A stretch of 64,000 nucleotides of DNA from an uncultured beta proteobacterium (GCA_903873485.1 CAIQOO010000083.1:62001-126000), one strand, 5' to 3'. Counted from the stretch's first letter, positions 19,098-28,689 are shown. Notes: generated by a model not told the origin, from the sequence alone. A program made the numbers and translations.

Positions 19098-20887
19098 TGT
19101 GCGGCCTGTGTGGGGAACTTCGTTTTGACGGCAAAACACCCGACCTGGCAGCGATTGCCCGCATGTCGGCGCAACTGGCGCGCCGCGGCCCCGACGATGT
19201 CGGCAGTTACCAAAACGGAGCGCTGGCCTTTGGCCACCGGCGGCTGGCCATCATTGACTTGTCGGCGCAGGCGCACCAGCCAATGGTCGATGCCACACTG
19301 GGGCTGGTGCTGGTGTTCAACGGCACCATTTACAACTACCGCGAACTGCGGGTCGAACTGCTGGCGCTGGGCTACTCGTTTTTTTCCGAAGGCGACAGCG
19401 AAGTCATCCTGAAGGCCTACCACGCCTGGGGGCAGCAGTGCGTGACACGTTTCAAGGGCATGTTTGCGTTCGCTATCTGGAACCAGTGCAGCGGCACCTT
19501 GTTTCTGGCGCGTGACCGGTTTGGCATCAAGCCGATGTACCTGGCGCAAAACGGCGAGCGCCTGCGCTTTGCCTCAAGCCTGCCCGCCTTGCTGGCCAGC
19601 GGCGGCATCGATACCCGGATTGACCCGGTGGCGTTGCACCACCATTTCACCCTGCACACGGTGGTGCCGGCACCGCGCACCATCTTGCAAGGCGTGCGCA
19701 AGCTGGCACCGGCTTGCAGCATGACGATCCAGCCCGATGGCAGCAGCACCAGCCACGTCTATTGGACACTGGATGCCACCCGGCCCGCGCATGAACTGTC
19801 CGAGGCCCAGTGGCTGGCGGCCACCCGCACCGCGCTGGAGCAGAGTGTCGAGCGCCGCCTGCTGGCCGCCGACGTGCCGGTCGGCGTGCTGCTGTCGGGC
19901 GGACTCGATTCAAGCCTGCTGGTCGGCTTGCTGGCGGATCATGTGCCCGACCTGCGCACCTTTTCGATCGGTTTTGAAGACCTCGGTGGTGGTGCCGAAA
20001 AAGCCGACGAATTTGAATATTCCGATCAGATTGCCGACTTTTTCAAGACCCGCCACCACAAATTCAGCATTCCCAACAGCGAAGTGCTGACGCGCCTGCC
20101 CGAAGCAGTAGCACAAATGACCGAACCGATGGTCAGCCATGACGTGATTGCGTTTTTTTTGCTGGGCGAAAAGGTCTCCCAAGAGGTCAAGGTGGTGATG
20201 TCGGGCCAGGGTGCCGACGAGGTGTTTGGCGGCTATTTCTGGTATCCGAAGATGGATGCCGAAACCGGCACGCCGCTTGCGCGCTTTGGCCAGCATTACT
20301 TTGACCGGGATCACGCCGAGTATGTGCAGATGATCATGCCTCAATTTCAGGTCGGCGATGTCACCTCCGCGCTGGTGACAGCCGAACTGGCCAAGCCGCA
20401 GGCCGACGAATTTCTCGACCAAGTCTGGCGCTTTGATGCCACCACGCTGATTGTTGATGACCCGGTCAAGCGGGTGGACAACATGCCAATGGCCTGGGGC
20501 CTGGAAGTGCGCACGCCGTTTCTGGACCATCAACTGGTGGAACTGGCCGCCAGCATGCCACCAGCGCTCAAACTCAAGGAAGGCGGCAAGTTTCCGCTCA
20601 AGGCGATGGCACGCGGCCTGATTCCGGATTCGGTGATCGACCGGCCCAAGGGCTATTTTCCGGTGCCGGCGCTGCGCTATGTGCGCGGGCCGTTTCTGGA
20701 GCTGATGCGCGGCATTTTGATGTCGGAGGCCTGTGTGCAACGCGGCCTTTACCGGCGCGCCTATGTGGACCAACTGCTGGCAGCGCCCGAAGCCCCGGAA
20801 CATTTCACCCGCATCAACGGCAGCAAGCTGTGGCACCTGGCACTGCTGGAATGGTGGCTGCAGGTGCATGTCGATGGCTGCCAATGA
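19097..20887 (+). CDS. Asparagine synthase-like amidotransferase (NAGGN amidotransferase type)
   Basis: This 596-residue cytosolic enzyme uses glutamine to amidate a carboxylate. The N-terminal class II glutaminase has catalytic Cys2 (MCGLCGELRFDG) and the C-terminal synthetase has the pyrophosphate loop SGGLDS at 267-272. Segments such as LRFASSLPALLA and VVPAPRTIL match the family that makes the osmolyte N-acetylglutaminylglutamine amide better than housekeeping AsnB. It overlaps the ATP-grasp gene by one base. The characteristic partner genes (GNAT-ATP-grasp fusion and M42 hydrolase) are absent, so the product may differ. Confidence 0.88.
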   Translation: MCGLCGELRFDGKTPDLAAIARMSAQLARRGPDDVGSYQNGALAFGHRRLAIIDLSAQAHQPMVDATLGLVLVFNGTIYNYRELRVELLALGYSFFSEGDSEVILKAYHAWGQQCVTRFKGMFAFAIWNQCSGTLFLARDRFGIKPMYLAQNGERLRFASSLPALLASGGIDTRIDPVALHHHFTLHTVVPAPRTILQGVRKLAPACSMTIQPDGSSTSHVYWTLDATRPAHELSEAQWLAATRTALEQSVERRLLAADVPVGVLLSGGLDSSLLVGLLADHVPDLRTFSIGFEDLGGGAEKADEFEYSDQIADFFKTRHHKFSIPNSEVLTRLPEAVAQMTEPMVSHDVIAFFLLGEKVSQEVKVVMSGQGADEVFGGYFWYPKMDAETGTPLARFGQHYFDRDHAEYVQMIMPQFQVGDVTSALVTAELAKPQADEFLDQVWRFDATTLIVDDPVKRVDNMPMAWGLEVRTPFLDHQLVELAASMPPALKLKEGGKFPLKAMARGLIPDSVIDRPKGYFPVPALRYVRGPFLELMRGILMSEACVQRGLYRRAYVDQLLAAPEAPEHFTRINGSKLWHLALLEWWLQVHVDGCQ

Positions 20888-20994
20888 CCCCTTTGCCATC
20901 GGCTGAAACTGCAACAATAGTCAACCGGGCGGGCGCGCCACCGCTTGGGCCAACTGATCATCTGCCACCCATCCACACACACCAGGAGATCGCC

Positions 20995-21561
20995 ATGGGC
21001 CAAGCTGCACACCAACCTGCTTTTACCGGCATCGACTACCTCGCATGGGAGGCCGGGCAGGCCGAGCGGCATGAATTTATCGAGGGCGAGGTGTTTGCCA
21101 TGGCCGGTGCGGAAGACCGGCACATCACCGTTTCTGGCAATGCCTACATTGCACTGCGCCACCATCTGGCGGGCAGCCCGTGCCGCACCTACATGGCCGA
21201 CATGCGGCTGCTGGTGGCGGCCAGCAACAGCTACTTTTACCCCGACGTGCTGGTGACTTGCAGCGCACGCGATGCGGCCAGCCCGCTGGTCAAATCGGAG
21301 CCAAAACTGATCATCGAGGTGTTGTCCAAAAGCACCGCCGCTTATGACCGGGGCGGCAAGTTCAGCCACTACCGGCAATTGCCCAGCCTGGAAGAATACA
21401 TGCTGGTCGATCTGGACCAGCGCAGCGCCGACGTGTTTGACAAACGCGAGGATGGCCTGTGGCTGTTGCACCCGTTTGCCAAGGGCGAGACCGTGACGCT
21501 GGCCAGTGTCGGCTTAAGCATCGGCGCTGCCCAACTGTTTGCCGAAGTGCCGGATGAATAG
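20995..21561 (+). CDS. Uma2 family (DUF820) PD-(D/E)XK protein
   Basis: This 188-residue protein has the Uma2 restriction-endonuclease-like fold: ERHEFIEGEVFAMAG at the N-terminus, then YPDVLVTC and LIIEVLSKSTAAYDRGGK, in which D...E-x-x-S/K residues form the nuclease core. The family is widespread in cyanobacteria and some proteobacteria, and its biological role is unclear. A CAGGAG ribosome site fixes the ATG at 20995. Its position between an amidotransferase and a Type IIG enzyme may be chance. Confidence 0.92.
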   Translation: MGQAAHQPAFTGIDYLAWEAGQAERHEFIEGEVFAMAGAEDRHITVSGNAYIALRHHLAGSPCRTYMADMRLLVAASNSYFYPDVLVTCSARDAASPLVKSEPKLIIEVLSKSTAAYDRGGKFSHYRQLPSLEEYMLVDLDQRSADVFDKREDGLWLLHPFAKGETVTLASVGLSIGAAQLFAEVPDE

Positions 21562-21572
21562 CTCATCTTTTT

Positions 21573-21609
21573 GTAGCTGGCAGCGCATGACCCATAAGGG
21601 CTGGAGGCT
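21573..21609 (+). repeat. 37-bp intergenic repeat, copy 3 of 5
   Basis: Reads GTAGCT, then CAGCGC, then CCATAAGGGCTGGAGGCT, followed by a T-run. It begins 12 bp after the Uma2 gene stop. Confidence 0.85.
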
Positions 21610-21641
21610 TTTTTGGTATAAATCCCGGGATCAATCCAGGT

Positions 21642-24600
21642 TCAATCGTGCGCAGCGCCGTCAAGTCCTGCTGACTGCTGACCGGTCGAGATCGATTCGA
21701 CCAGTGCGTCAATTTGGTCCATCAGGGGTTTCAACTCGCGGCGAATGCTGCTGCGCAAGCGACCCAGCGTACTCGGGTCAAGCTCCAAGTCTTGACTGTG
21801 GCCCAAAATACCTTGCACGGCTTGCGCGGCCTCACGGGCAAGCGCGACCAGACGACGGTGCGAGGGGCGGGTGCCGTCAAACTCTGGCCAGGGAATATCC
21901 AAAATTTTTTTTGATACATGGCGTGGGCCAAACAGACCACGGGCTTGAAACGCCTTGATGCGTTTGTTGGCATAAGCACTGTTCAAAAAAGCCTCGACAA
22001 AACGGGCTTCTGGCTCGGTTTGGGTGAAACTGACATACAGCGTGTAGTCCACCATAAAGCGCTGCGAGAGGGAAACCACATCCCACACACAGGCACAAGC
22101 ATCGCTGGCGGATGCGGTGTACATCACCACCCACTTTGCATCCACCGGCTGCGTGGTCAGTTTTTTTTGCCAGTCCAGCCAGTCGATCATGCTGGATTTC
22201 TGCTTTTTGGCGCTGTCGCTGCGCCGCGACATCCACAGTTTTTCACCTTGACCAAACCATTTGGCGGCTTCTACATCTCCCTGCATCGTCAGCTCTGCTG
22301 CACTCAGCAAACGCCAGCGCTTTTTACCCGGCATTGGCGTGCCATGGGTATCCACCAGGTCTTCTGAAATGAGCGGCAGCGCCACCAGTGGCGGGTTAAC
22401 CAAGGCAAACGGCAACACATTGCGCGCCAGTGCCGTGCGAAACAGGTACTGGCCCTGCATTTGCCCGACCAGCGAAATGCCGTCCCACGGTTTTTTGGCA
22501 CCTTCGAGCGCCAGCGGATGCGTGCGCAGGTTCAGCAAGTGATCACGCACATCGGTCTGCGTGCCAACCGTCTTGCCCTGCGGCTCGACAAAATAAAACG
22601 CACGCGGCACCAGGGTGGCCCCCTGCCTGAAACGCGGCGCATAGGCGTTGCCACCGCTGGCACCCTGTAACTTATGTTGCACCAGCGCCGAGCGCTTCTT
22701 TTTGCTCTTTGCATTGCCCAACTCCTGAAAATACCAGCGCACCGTTTTCTCGGTGACAAAGACTTGCGCGTCTTGCCAGTGCATGTGCGGGCGGGGCAGT
22801 TTGCCCACAAAGGTGGCACCCACGATGCCGTTCTTGGGCAGACTGCGGCCACGCCGCGCGTCGTCGCCCTCGGACCGCGAGGCGACCGCCATCAGCACAC
22901 AGGCCGGCACGTTGAACAAGGGGCTAATGCCATCCAGGTCCCACACCTCGGTCAATTTAAAGCCGCTGGCCTCGCCGCTGCGCACATTGGCATGCTGGTC
23001 GGCGGTCAAAAAGGCGCGCGGCAGCACAAATGCCAATTGGGCACCGTCTTTGGCCAGGTATTTGCCACAGTGCGCCAAAAACACCGCCGCCAGGTCAATG
23101 TGCGGGTTGTTGGCTTTGCTTGAAGGCATCAAGCCATAAACGCGGGCAATGTCCTGCACCATCTGCTGGTAGTCGCCGCTGCTGATGTCGGCATAGGTCA
23201 GCCAAGGCGGATTGGCCACAATGGCATCAAAAGCCCGGTACATGAACACCGGCTGATAAATGTTTTGCAGCACAAACTGCCAAATGCTGTCGCGCCCATC
23301 CAGTTTGGTCTGGCGCAGGGCACGGTAAATTTCGTGCAACTGGCTGATGTTTTCACGCGCCAGCGCCACCGTGGGCAGCCGGTTTTTCAGCGTGGTCTCA
23401 AAGGCGGCAAAGGGCAGCTCGGTGTCCAAATCGGCTTCCACCAGGTGCTGTGCCAGCGCAATGGCTTTGGTAAAGCGATCAGGCTGGCCAATAAATGGCT
23501 CCATGTCCATTGGCAGTTTATGGGTGTCCACCTGCACCAGAAAGCGGTGCCCGGCGGTAAACAGCGTTTTTTCACCTTCGTCCTGCGACAAAAACAGGGT
23601 GTTGGCCAGATAGACATTCAGCACCACCGGCTTGCTGGCACACGCCACAGCCTCGCCCAGCGCCAGCAACAATGTGGTTTTGGCAATTTGCACCGACAGA
23701 GGATGCACGTCAATGCCAGTGACCTGGTTGGCAATCTGCTGCACTGGCATGTCAGGCCAATTGGCGCGAAAGCGTGCCACCAGCGCTCGCAGAAAAGATC
23801 CCGAGCCGCATGCCGGGTCCAGCGTGTGGGCGCTGCGCTCCAGATCAAGGCTCGCTACAACTCGCTCACACAACCAATCCGGCGTGTAGTATTCGCCCAA
23901 CGAATGGCGGGTGTCGATGTCGATCAGTTCCTGATAGACACCTTTCAAGATGTCTTCTTCCACGTCGGTAAAGTCGTACTCACTGATCTGGTTGTAAAGC
24001 TCGCGCAGCGCCGGGGACAGGCGCACAAACACCGCCATGTCAGACACCCAGCAGAAAAAGTCGTCGTCAACAAAGTTCGCCACGTTGAGCGCATTGAAGG
24101 CATCACCGGTCAGGATGCTGCGCAGTGCGTCATCACTGGGGCTGTCGCTTGGGCGCAACACCGCATAGGCCAGCAGTTTGGAAAAAACGCTCAAGTAGGT
24201 GTGAATCAAATAGACACCGCGCCGGTCATCAAACTTGCCGTAAGCCAGTTCCAGAAAACGCTGCCATTGCTCAAAAGCCACCTGCACCGGCGACACCGCG
24301 TCGGGCGCGGGCATGACCTGCTGCATGGCCCGCACCGTGTTGATGAAGGCGCGCGAGGTGTCGCCAAAATCAAGCTGAATGGCATCCAGCGTGGCGCGCT
24401 GTCTGGTGGACCGGAAAAGTACCCGATCCAGAAAATAGAAAAAATGTTCAGCGCAGTCCGCTTTAACCTCAACATCCTCCACCTTACGCAAAGCCGTGCG
24501 GTTGGGTGCTAGCTGGCCCAGCAGCACCTCCAGATCAGGCGCATAGGTGCGCCAGATGCGGCCATCCGTGGCAATCAGCACGTAGTCATAGCGCTCGCCC

Positions 24601-24926
24601 ATGTGCCAACTGCCCGCCAGATATTCGGCCAACTGGTCTTCGGCATGGCGACCGGTCTTGGCCAAGTCTTTCTCCCACTCGATGATGACGTTGCTATAGG
24701 CAATGTCGGCGTAGCCGGTTTTGGGCATACCGGGGCGTGGAATCTGAAAAATGGTTTTTTCGCCGCCCTGCGCCAGCTTGTTGACGACATCTTTGGCTGC
24801 CTGGCTGTCCTGAAACAAACGGGTCAGCAGGTTTTGAAAGCGTAGCTTCTTGGCCTCTTCGCTGTTGGCCTGGCGCAATCCACTTAAATAGTCTGCAACT
24901 TCTTGCGCAATCAGGTGAGGGGCCAT
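21642..24926 (-). CDS. Type IIG-like restriction-modification enzyme (Eco57I methylase fold)
   Basis: This 1094-residue single-chain enzyme has SAM motif I DPACGSGSF at 370 and catalytic motif IV NPPW at 572-575, indicating an N6-adenine or N4-cytosine methyltransferase. The N-terminal 150 residues resemble a PD-(D/E)XK nuclease: D74 in GYADIAY, then IIEWEKDL, giving E83-W-E85 followed by K86, an ExE-like variant of the usual ExK. The C-terminal 350 residues should hold target recognition. It is unrelated in detail to the enzyme at 2852-5995, so the window encodes two independent restriction systems. No separate specificity subunit is present. Confidence 0.87.
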   Translation of the reverse strand: MAPHLIAQEVADYLSGLRQANSEEAKKLRFQNLLTRLFQDSQAAKDVVNKLAQGGEKTIFQIPRPGMPKTGYADIAYSNVIIEWEKDLAKTGRHAEDQLAEYLAGSWHMGERYDYVLIATDGRIWRTYAPDLEVLLGQLAPNRTALRKVEDVEVKADCAEHFFYFLDRVLFRSTRQRATLDAIQLDFGDTSRAFINTVRAMQQVMPAPDAVSPVQVAFEQWQRFLELAYGKFDDRRGVYLIHTYLSVFSKLLAYAVLRPSDSPSDDALRSILTGDAFNALNVANFVDDDFFCWVSDMAVFVRLSPALRELYNQISEYDFTDVEEDILKGVYQELIDIDTRHSLGEYYTPDWLCERVVASLDLERSAHTLDPACGSGSFLRALVARFRANWPDMPVQQIANQVTGIDVHPLSVQIAKTTLLLALGEAVACASKPVVLNVYLANTLFLSQDEGEKTLFTAGHRFLVQVDTHKLPMDMEPFIGQPDRFTKAIALAQHLVEADLDTELPFAAFETTLKNRLPTVALARENISQLHEIYRALRQTKLDGRDSIWQFVLQNIYQPVFMYRAFDAIVANPPWLTYADISSGDYQQMVQDIARVYGLMPSSKANNPHIDLAAVFLAHCGKYLAKDGAQLAFVLPRAFLTADQHANVRSGEASGFKLTEVWDLDGISPLFNVPACVLMAVASRSEGDDARRGRSLPKNGIVGATFVGKLPRPHMHWQDAQVFVTEKTVRWYFQELGNAKSKKKRSALVQHKLQGASGGNAYAPRFRQGATLVPRAFYFVEPQGKTVGTQTDVRDHLLNLRTHPLALEGAKKPWDGISLVGQMQGQYLFRTALARNVLPFALVNPPLVALPLISEDLVDTHGTPMPGKKRWRLLSAAELTMQGDVEAAKWFGQGEKLWMSRRSDSAKKQKSSMIDWLDWQKKLTTQPVDAKWVVMYTASASDACACVWDVVSLSQRFMVDYTLYVSFTQTEPEARFVEAFLNSAYANKRIKAFQARGLFGPRHVSKKILDIPWPEFDGTRPSHRRLVALAREAAQAVQGILGHSQDLELDPSTLGRLRSSIRRELKPLMDQIDALVESISTGQQSAGLDGAAHD

Positions 24927-25233
24927 GTGGTTTGAACTCGCGGGTTGGATCGTCGGCTGACAAGCTGGTAACTGAAAAACTCAAAGCACCGAACACTACT
25001 TTGGTTGGGGCTGTCAGCGCTTTGTCGATCAAAGAGCTGCCTACTAATGGTATCTGGTTCCTGTCTGTCGGGGCAGGTGAGGAAATAGAAGAAAGAATCA
25101 CCCAATAACATTGCTGCACCAGATAGCATTGATTCTTTACTTACCCGGCATCCTGTTTCACCAAAATGATGCAGACTTGCTGCAAGCTGGCGAATGCGCG
25201 CAGCGCCAAATTCATCCCTTGAGACCCGAAACC
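24927..25233. other. 307-bp divergent spacer
   Basis: It lies between the start of the Type IIG-like gene (minus) and the DUF2062 gene (plus). It is less GC-rich than its neighbours and contains no gene that I can support. Promoters for both genes are expected, but none is clear enough to place. Confidence 0.45.
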
Positions 25234-25767
25234 GTGACGATCATCACCACCCTTCGCGCACTGATCCCGACCCGGGCAGCGCTTCAGAACAGCCGCTGGT
25301 TGCGCTGGCTGGCACCCTGGCTTGGCCACCCCAAGCTGTGGCAATGGTCGCGCCGGGGTGTTGCCATGGGGGTGGCGCTGGGAGTTTTTTTCGGGCTGCT
25401 GCTTCCGTTGGCGCAAATTCCGGTCACCGCCGCAGCGGCGATTGTGCTGCGTGCCAATCTGCCGGCGGCGGCGGCCAGCACGCTGATATCGAACCCGCTG
25501 ACGTTGGCGCCGCTGTATTGGGCCGCCTTCAAGCTCGGAAGCTGGCTGACCAGCGAGGACCAGCCGCCGGTCGAGGCGGCAGACAGCGCCGACCAGGACA
25601 AAACCACCATGCAGCGCCTCAGCGCGCTGGGCAAACCGCTGCTGACAGGCCTGTTCATCATGGCAGGTCTGGCCGGACTGCTGACCTACTGGGTGATCTG
25701 CCTGGCATGGCGTTGTCGCACCGTGTGGCGCTGGCGCAGCCGCCGCCGTCGGCACCACCAGGCCTGA
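25234..25767 (+). CDS. DUF2062 membrane protein
   Basis: This 177-residue protein has the DUF2062 layout: NSRWLRWLAPWL and LWQWSRRGVAMGVALGVFFGLLLP near the start, ISNPLTLAPLYWAAFKLG in the middle and a final membrane helix followed by an arginine-rich tail. Two to three membrane segments place it in the inner membrane. I chose the GTG at 25234 (VTIITTLRALIP) because that is where family similarity begins; an ATG at 25111 would add 41 unrelated residues. Function is unknown. Confidence 0.83.
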   Translation: MTIITTLRALIPTRAALQNSRWLRWLAPWLGHPKLWQWSRRGVAMGVALGVFFGLLLPLAQIPVTAAAAIVLRANLPAAAASTLISNPLTLAPLYWAAFKLGSWLTSEDQPPVEAADSADQDKTTMQRLSALGKPLLTGLFIMAGLAGLLTYWVICLAWRCRTVWRWRSRRRRHHQA

Positions 25768-25838
25768 GCCAGGCGGCTCAGCAACTCGCCACAGCATCCG
25801 CAACAGTTACCTTGAAATTCCGAAATGCTATTTAGTTT

Positions 25839-25874
25839 ATAGCTATCAGCGCTTTACTCATAAGGGCTAAATGT
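25839..25874 (+). repeat. 36-bp intergenic repeat, copy 4 of 5
   Basis: Reads ATAGCTATCAGCGCTTTACT then CATAAGGGCTAAATGT. It lies between the convergent 3' ends of the DUF2062 and aminotransferase genes. The flank TTGATCATTTATTTAT resembles that of copy 2. Confidence 0.88.
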
Positions 25875-25890
25875 CAATTTGATCATTTAT

Positions 25891-27099
25891 TTATGGAAGG
25901 GTTCGGCCTGGCTCCAGCGCCTGGCCCAGCCGCCCAACGCCCTCTTCAATTTTTGCCACATCGGCCGTGGCAAAGCTCAGGCGAAAACTTGACAGATCGG
26001 GGTCGTGGGCAAAAAACGGCGCGCCCGGCACAAAGGCCACGCCCTGCGCAATGGCCCGTTTGGCAAACTCGGCGGCATTGGCGCTGTGTACATCGGCACC
26101 GGTCAGGCGCGCCCAGAAAAACATGCCGCCCTGTGGCGCATTGAAGTCAATCGCCGCGCCCAGCTCTTTTTTCAGGCATTGCGCCATCACCCGGGCGCGC
26201 TCGGCGTAGCTTGATCGCACCACCGCCAGGGTGTCGTCGAGGCGGTTGAGCGTCAGGTAATGGGCGCAAATGGCTTGCGTCAGGTTGCTGGTGTGGGCAT
26301 CGCTGAACTGTTTGCACATGCCGGCTTTGGCCAGCAGTTCGGGCGGGGCGATCATCCAGCCCACGCGCAGGCCAGGGCTGAGTATTTTGCTGAAACTGCC
26401 GCAATGCGCCAGCCAGTCACGGCTGCCGGGCACGCCACTGCTCAAGGCCAGCAGGCTTGGCGGTGGGGCCTGGTCAAAATACAGTTCGCTGTAGGGATCG
26501 TCCTCGACCACCAGGGTTTGCGTGCGCGCCGCCATTTCAAGAATGCGCTGGCGCCGCGCCAGACTCAAGGTGGCGCCGCTGGGGTTGCCAAAGGTGGGAA
26601 TCAGATAGACCAGTTTGGGCTTGTGCTGTGCCACCAGGGCTTCGAGCTGGTCCACATCGACGCCATCGGCATCGATTGGCGCACCAATGATGTGTGCGCC
26701 GTAGAGACGAAAACACTGGATGGTGGCCAGAAAGGTGGGGGCTTCCACAATCACCCGGTCCCCCGGCGAGATTATGGTTTTGCCGATCAGGTCAAGTGCT
26801 TGCTGGCTGCCGGTGGTGACGATCAGCCCGTCTGGGGCTACGCTGCTGCCCTTGCCCGCCATGAAGCGGCTGATCGCCTCGCGCAGTGGCGGGTAGCCCT
26901 CGGTGGCGCCGTATTGCAGCACCGGGCCGGGGTTGCTGGCCAGCACGGCCTGCGAGGCGCTGGCAATACCTTGTGCATCAAACAGTGCCGGGTCGGGAAA
27001 GCCACCGGCAAAACTGATGATGCCGGGCTTGCCCAGCAGCTTGAAGAGTTCGCGAATGGCGGAGGTTTCGACGTTTTGGAGGCGGTCGGCAAATTGCAT
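25891..27099 (-). CDS. PLP-dependent aminotransferase (class I/II, LysN/2-aminoadipate type)
   Basis: This 402-residue fold-type I aminotransferase has ISFAGGFPDPALF at the N-terminus, GSQQALDLIGK as the PLP-phosphate loop, a VVEDDPYSEL strand with the PLP-binding aspartate, and the Schiff-base lysine in GSFSKILSPGLRVGWM. This pattern is typical of 2-aminoadipate or branched/aromatic aminotransferases related to MocR C-terminal domains. It lacks the GntR DNA-binding domain of MocR itself. The start at MQFADRLQ gives normal length; longer upstream extensions lack family similarity. Substrate is unassigned. Confidence 0.9.
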   Translation of the reverse strand: MQFADRLQNVETSAIRELFKLLGKPGIISFAGGFPDPALFDAQGIASASQAVLASNPGPVLQYGATEGYPPLREAISRFMAGKGSSVAPDGLIVTTGSQQALDLIGKTIISPGDRVIVEAPTFLATIQCFRLYGAHIIGAPIDADGVDVDQLEALVAQHKPKLVYLIPTFGNPSGATLSLARRQRILEMAARTQTLVVEDDPYSELYFDQAPPPSLLALSSGVPGSRDWLAHCGSFSKILSPGLRVGWMIAPPELLAKAGMCKQFSDAHTSNLTQAICAHYLTLNRLDDTLAVVRSSYAERARVMAQCLKKELGAAIDFNAPQGGMFFWARLTGADVHSANAAEFAKRAIAQGVAFVPGAPFFAHDPDLSSFRLSFATADVAKIEEGVGRLGQALEPGRTLP

Positions 27100-27237
27100 G
27101 GTGTGCGGCTCACAGTTCAAAGGCAGTAAAAAAAACCGGGCCCAGCCGCCTGCAGTCGAAAATTTCAATCCAGGCGACCGGGAAATCGGGTAAATTGTCA
27201 CCGATTGATCCCGCCCCCAGCCCACAGGAAAACAACA

Positions 27238-28040
27238 ATGCACGGTCTTGACGCTTTTTTCGCCACGGTCAAACTGCCGTCCATCTCGCAAGTGACGCAG
27301 GCGCTGATCAAGACCCTGAACAACGAGAACAGCAGCATTCAGGACATCAGCGACATCATGGCGCAAGACCCGGCGCTGCTCGCCAAGCTGCTGCGCTTAG
27401 CCAACAGCGCACAGTTTGGCTTGCCGCGCGGCGTGGCTTCAATTGACGAGGCGATCCAGATGGTCGGCCTGGCCAAAGTGCGCAGCCTGTCGCTCGGGGC
27501 CAGTCTGTGCAACATCTTCCCGGCTCTGCCTGGCCTGAACCAGCAAACCTTCTGGCACAGCAGCATGGCCTGCGCAACCTATGCCCAATGGCTGGCTACA
27601 GCGCTGGACATGGATGTGCAACTGGCCTGGCTGACCGGCATGATGCAGCGCCTGGGCGAGTTGCTGATTGGCCAGGCCAACCCGCACAGGCGCTGGCAGA
27701 GATCGAGGCGCTGCCGCACCTGCCCGGTGGCCGCTGGGAACGCGAACGGCGCCTGGTCGGCTTTTCTGAAGGCCAGATCAGCGCCGAACTGGCACGCCGC
27801 TGGAACTTTCCGATGCAGATTGTGCAGGCACTGGAACGCGCTTACGACCCGCTGGTGGAGCAGGCCTTTTCCAGACTGGGGGCGGTGCTCAACCTGGCCG
27901 GTTTGCTGGCGGACACGCCGGCTGCCAATGCCGAGACCGTCGATGATCTGCCGCATGACGTGATCAAGGCACTGGGCCTGGATGTGCGCTGGCTGAAAGC
28001 CACTTTTCCGCCTGCCGAATCGGTTATCAATGTCAGTTAG
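27238..28040 (+). pseudogene. HDOD-domain gene with a -1 frameshift
   Basis: The first part (27238 to about 27681) encodes an HDOD domain: MHGLDAFFATVKLPSISQV, QDPALLAKLLRLANSAQFGL and HSSMACATYAQWLA. At about 27681-27683 (the CCC of AACCCGCAC) the frame is lost. The remainder reads QALAEIEALPHLPGGRW through to SVINVS in the frame one base back, ending at 28040. Adding one C would restore a 267-residue protein, close to single-HDOD proteins. Either the gene is inactivated or this is a sequencing error in the C run. It would act in signalling. It ends 4 bp before the nth start. Confidence 0.85.
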
Positions 28041-28044
28041 CCCG

Positions 28045-28689
28045 ATGAAACCGGCTGACATCGAGGCTTTTTTTGCGGCGCTGGCCGCCGCCTGCCCAGA
28101 GCCGCAAACCGAGCTCGAATTCGCCAGCGTGTTTGAACTGCTGGTGGCAGTGCTGCTGTCGGCGCAGGCCACCGATGTGAGTGTCAACAAGGCCACCCGG
28201 CGGTTGTTCGCCGTGGCCAACACGCCACAAAAAATGCTCGCACTTGGACTCGATGGCCTGGAGTCGCACATCAAGACCATTGGCCTGTACCACGCCAAGG
28301 CGCGCCACCTGCTGCAAACCTGCCAGATGCTGATCGATTTGCACGCCGGCCTGGTGCCGCGCACCCGCGCCGCGCTGCAAGCACTGCCGGGCGTCGGTCG
28401 CAAGACCGCCAGCGTGATTCTGAATGTGGCCTTTGGCGAACCCGCCATGGCGGTAGATACGCATATTTTTCGCCTTGGCAACCGCACCGGTCTGGCGCCT
28501 GGCAAAACACCGCTGGCGGTGGAACAAGCCTTGCTCTTGCGCATCCCGGCACGCTACCTGGCCGATGCCCACCATTGGCTGATCCTGCACGGGCGTTATG
28601 TGTGTCAGGCACGCACGCCGCACTGTTGGCAATGTGCAGTCGCCAGCCATTGCCAGTTCAAGTCAAAAACCACAAAAAACCCGGGATGA
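28045..28689 (+). CDS. nth: Endonuclease III
   Basis: This 214-residue DNA glycosylase/AP-lyase removes oxidised pyrimidines in base excision repair. The helix-hairpin-helix LPGVGRKTA carries the catalytic lysine and is followed by VDTHIFR with the catalytic aspartate. The C-terminal cysteines C-x6-C-x2-C-x5-C (CQARTPHCWQCAVASHC) bind the 4Fe-4S cluster. An in-frame ATG five codons upstream (28030) overlaps the HDOD frame and is an alternative start. A 12-bp palindrome GTGGCCGGCCAC lies just after the stop (28695-28706), without a T-run. Confidence 0.95.
   Translation: MKPADIEAFFAALAAACPEPQTELEFASVFELLVAVLLSAQATDVSVNKATRRLFAVANTPQKMLALGLDGLESHIKTIGLYHAKARHLLQTCQMLIDLHAGLVPRTRAALQALPGVGRKTASVILNVAFGEPAMAVDTHIFRLGNRTGLAPGKTPLAVEQALLLRIPARYLADAHHWLILHGRYVCQARTPHCWQCAVASHCQFKSKTTKNPG

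Noticed and set aside
23265..24512. Long plus-strand frame opposite the Type IIG-like gene (also similar ones at 3566-4795 and 30141-31301)
   Set aside because: These are antisense shadows of high-GC genes: rich in His, Arg and Gln without domain motifs. The opposite strands hold clear SAM or TssM motifs.
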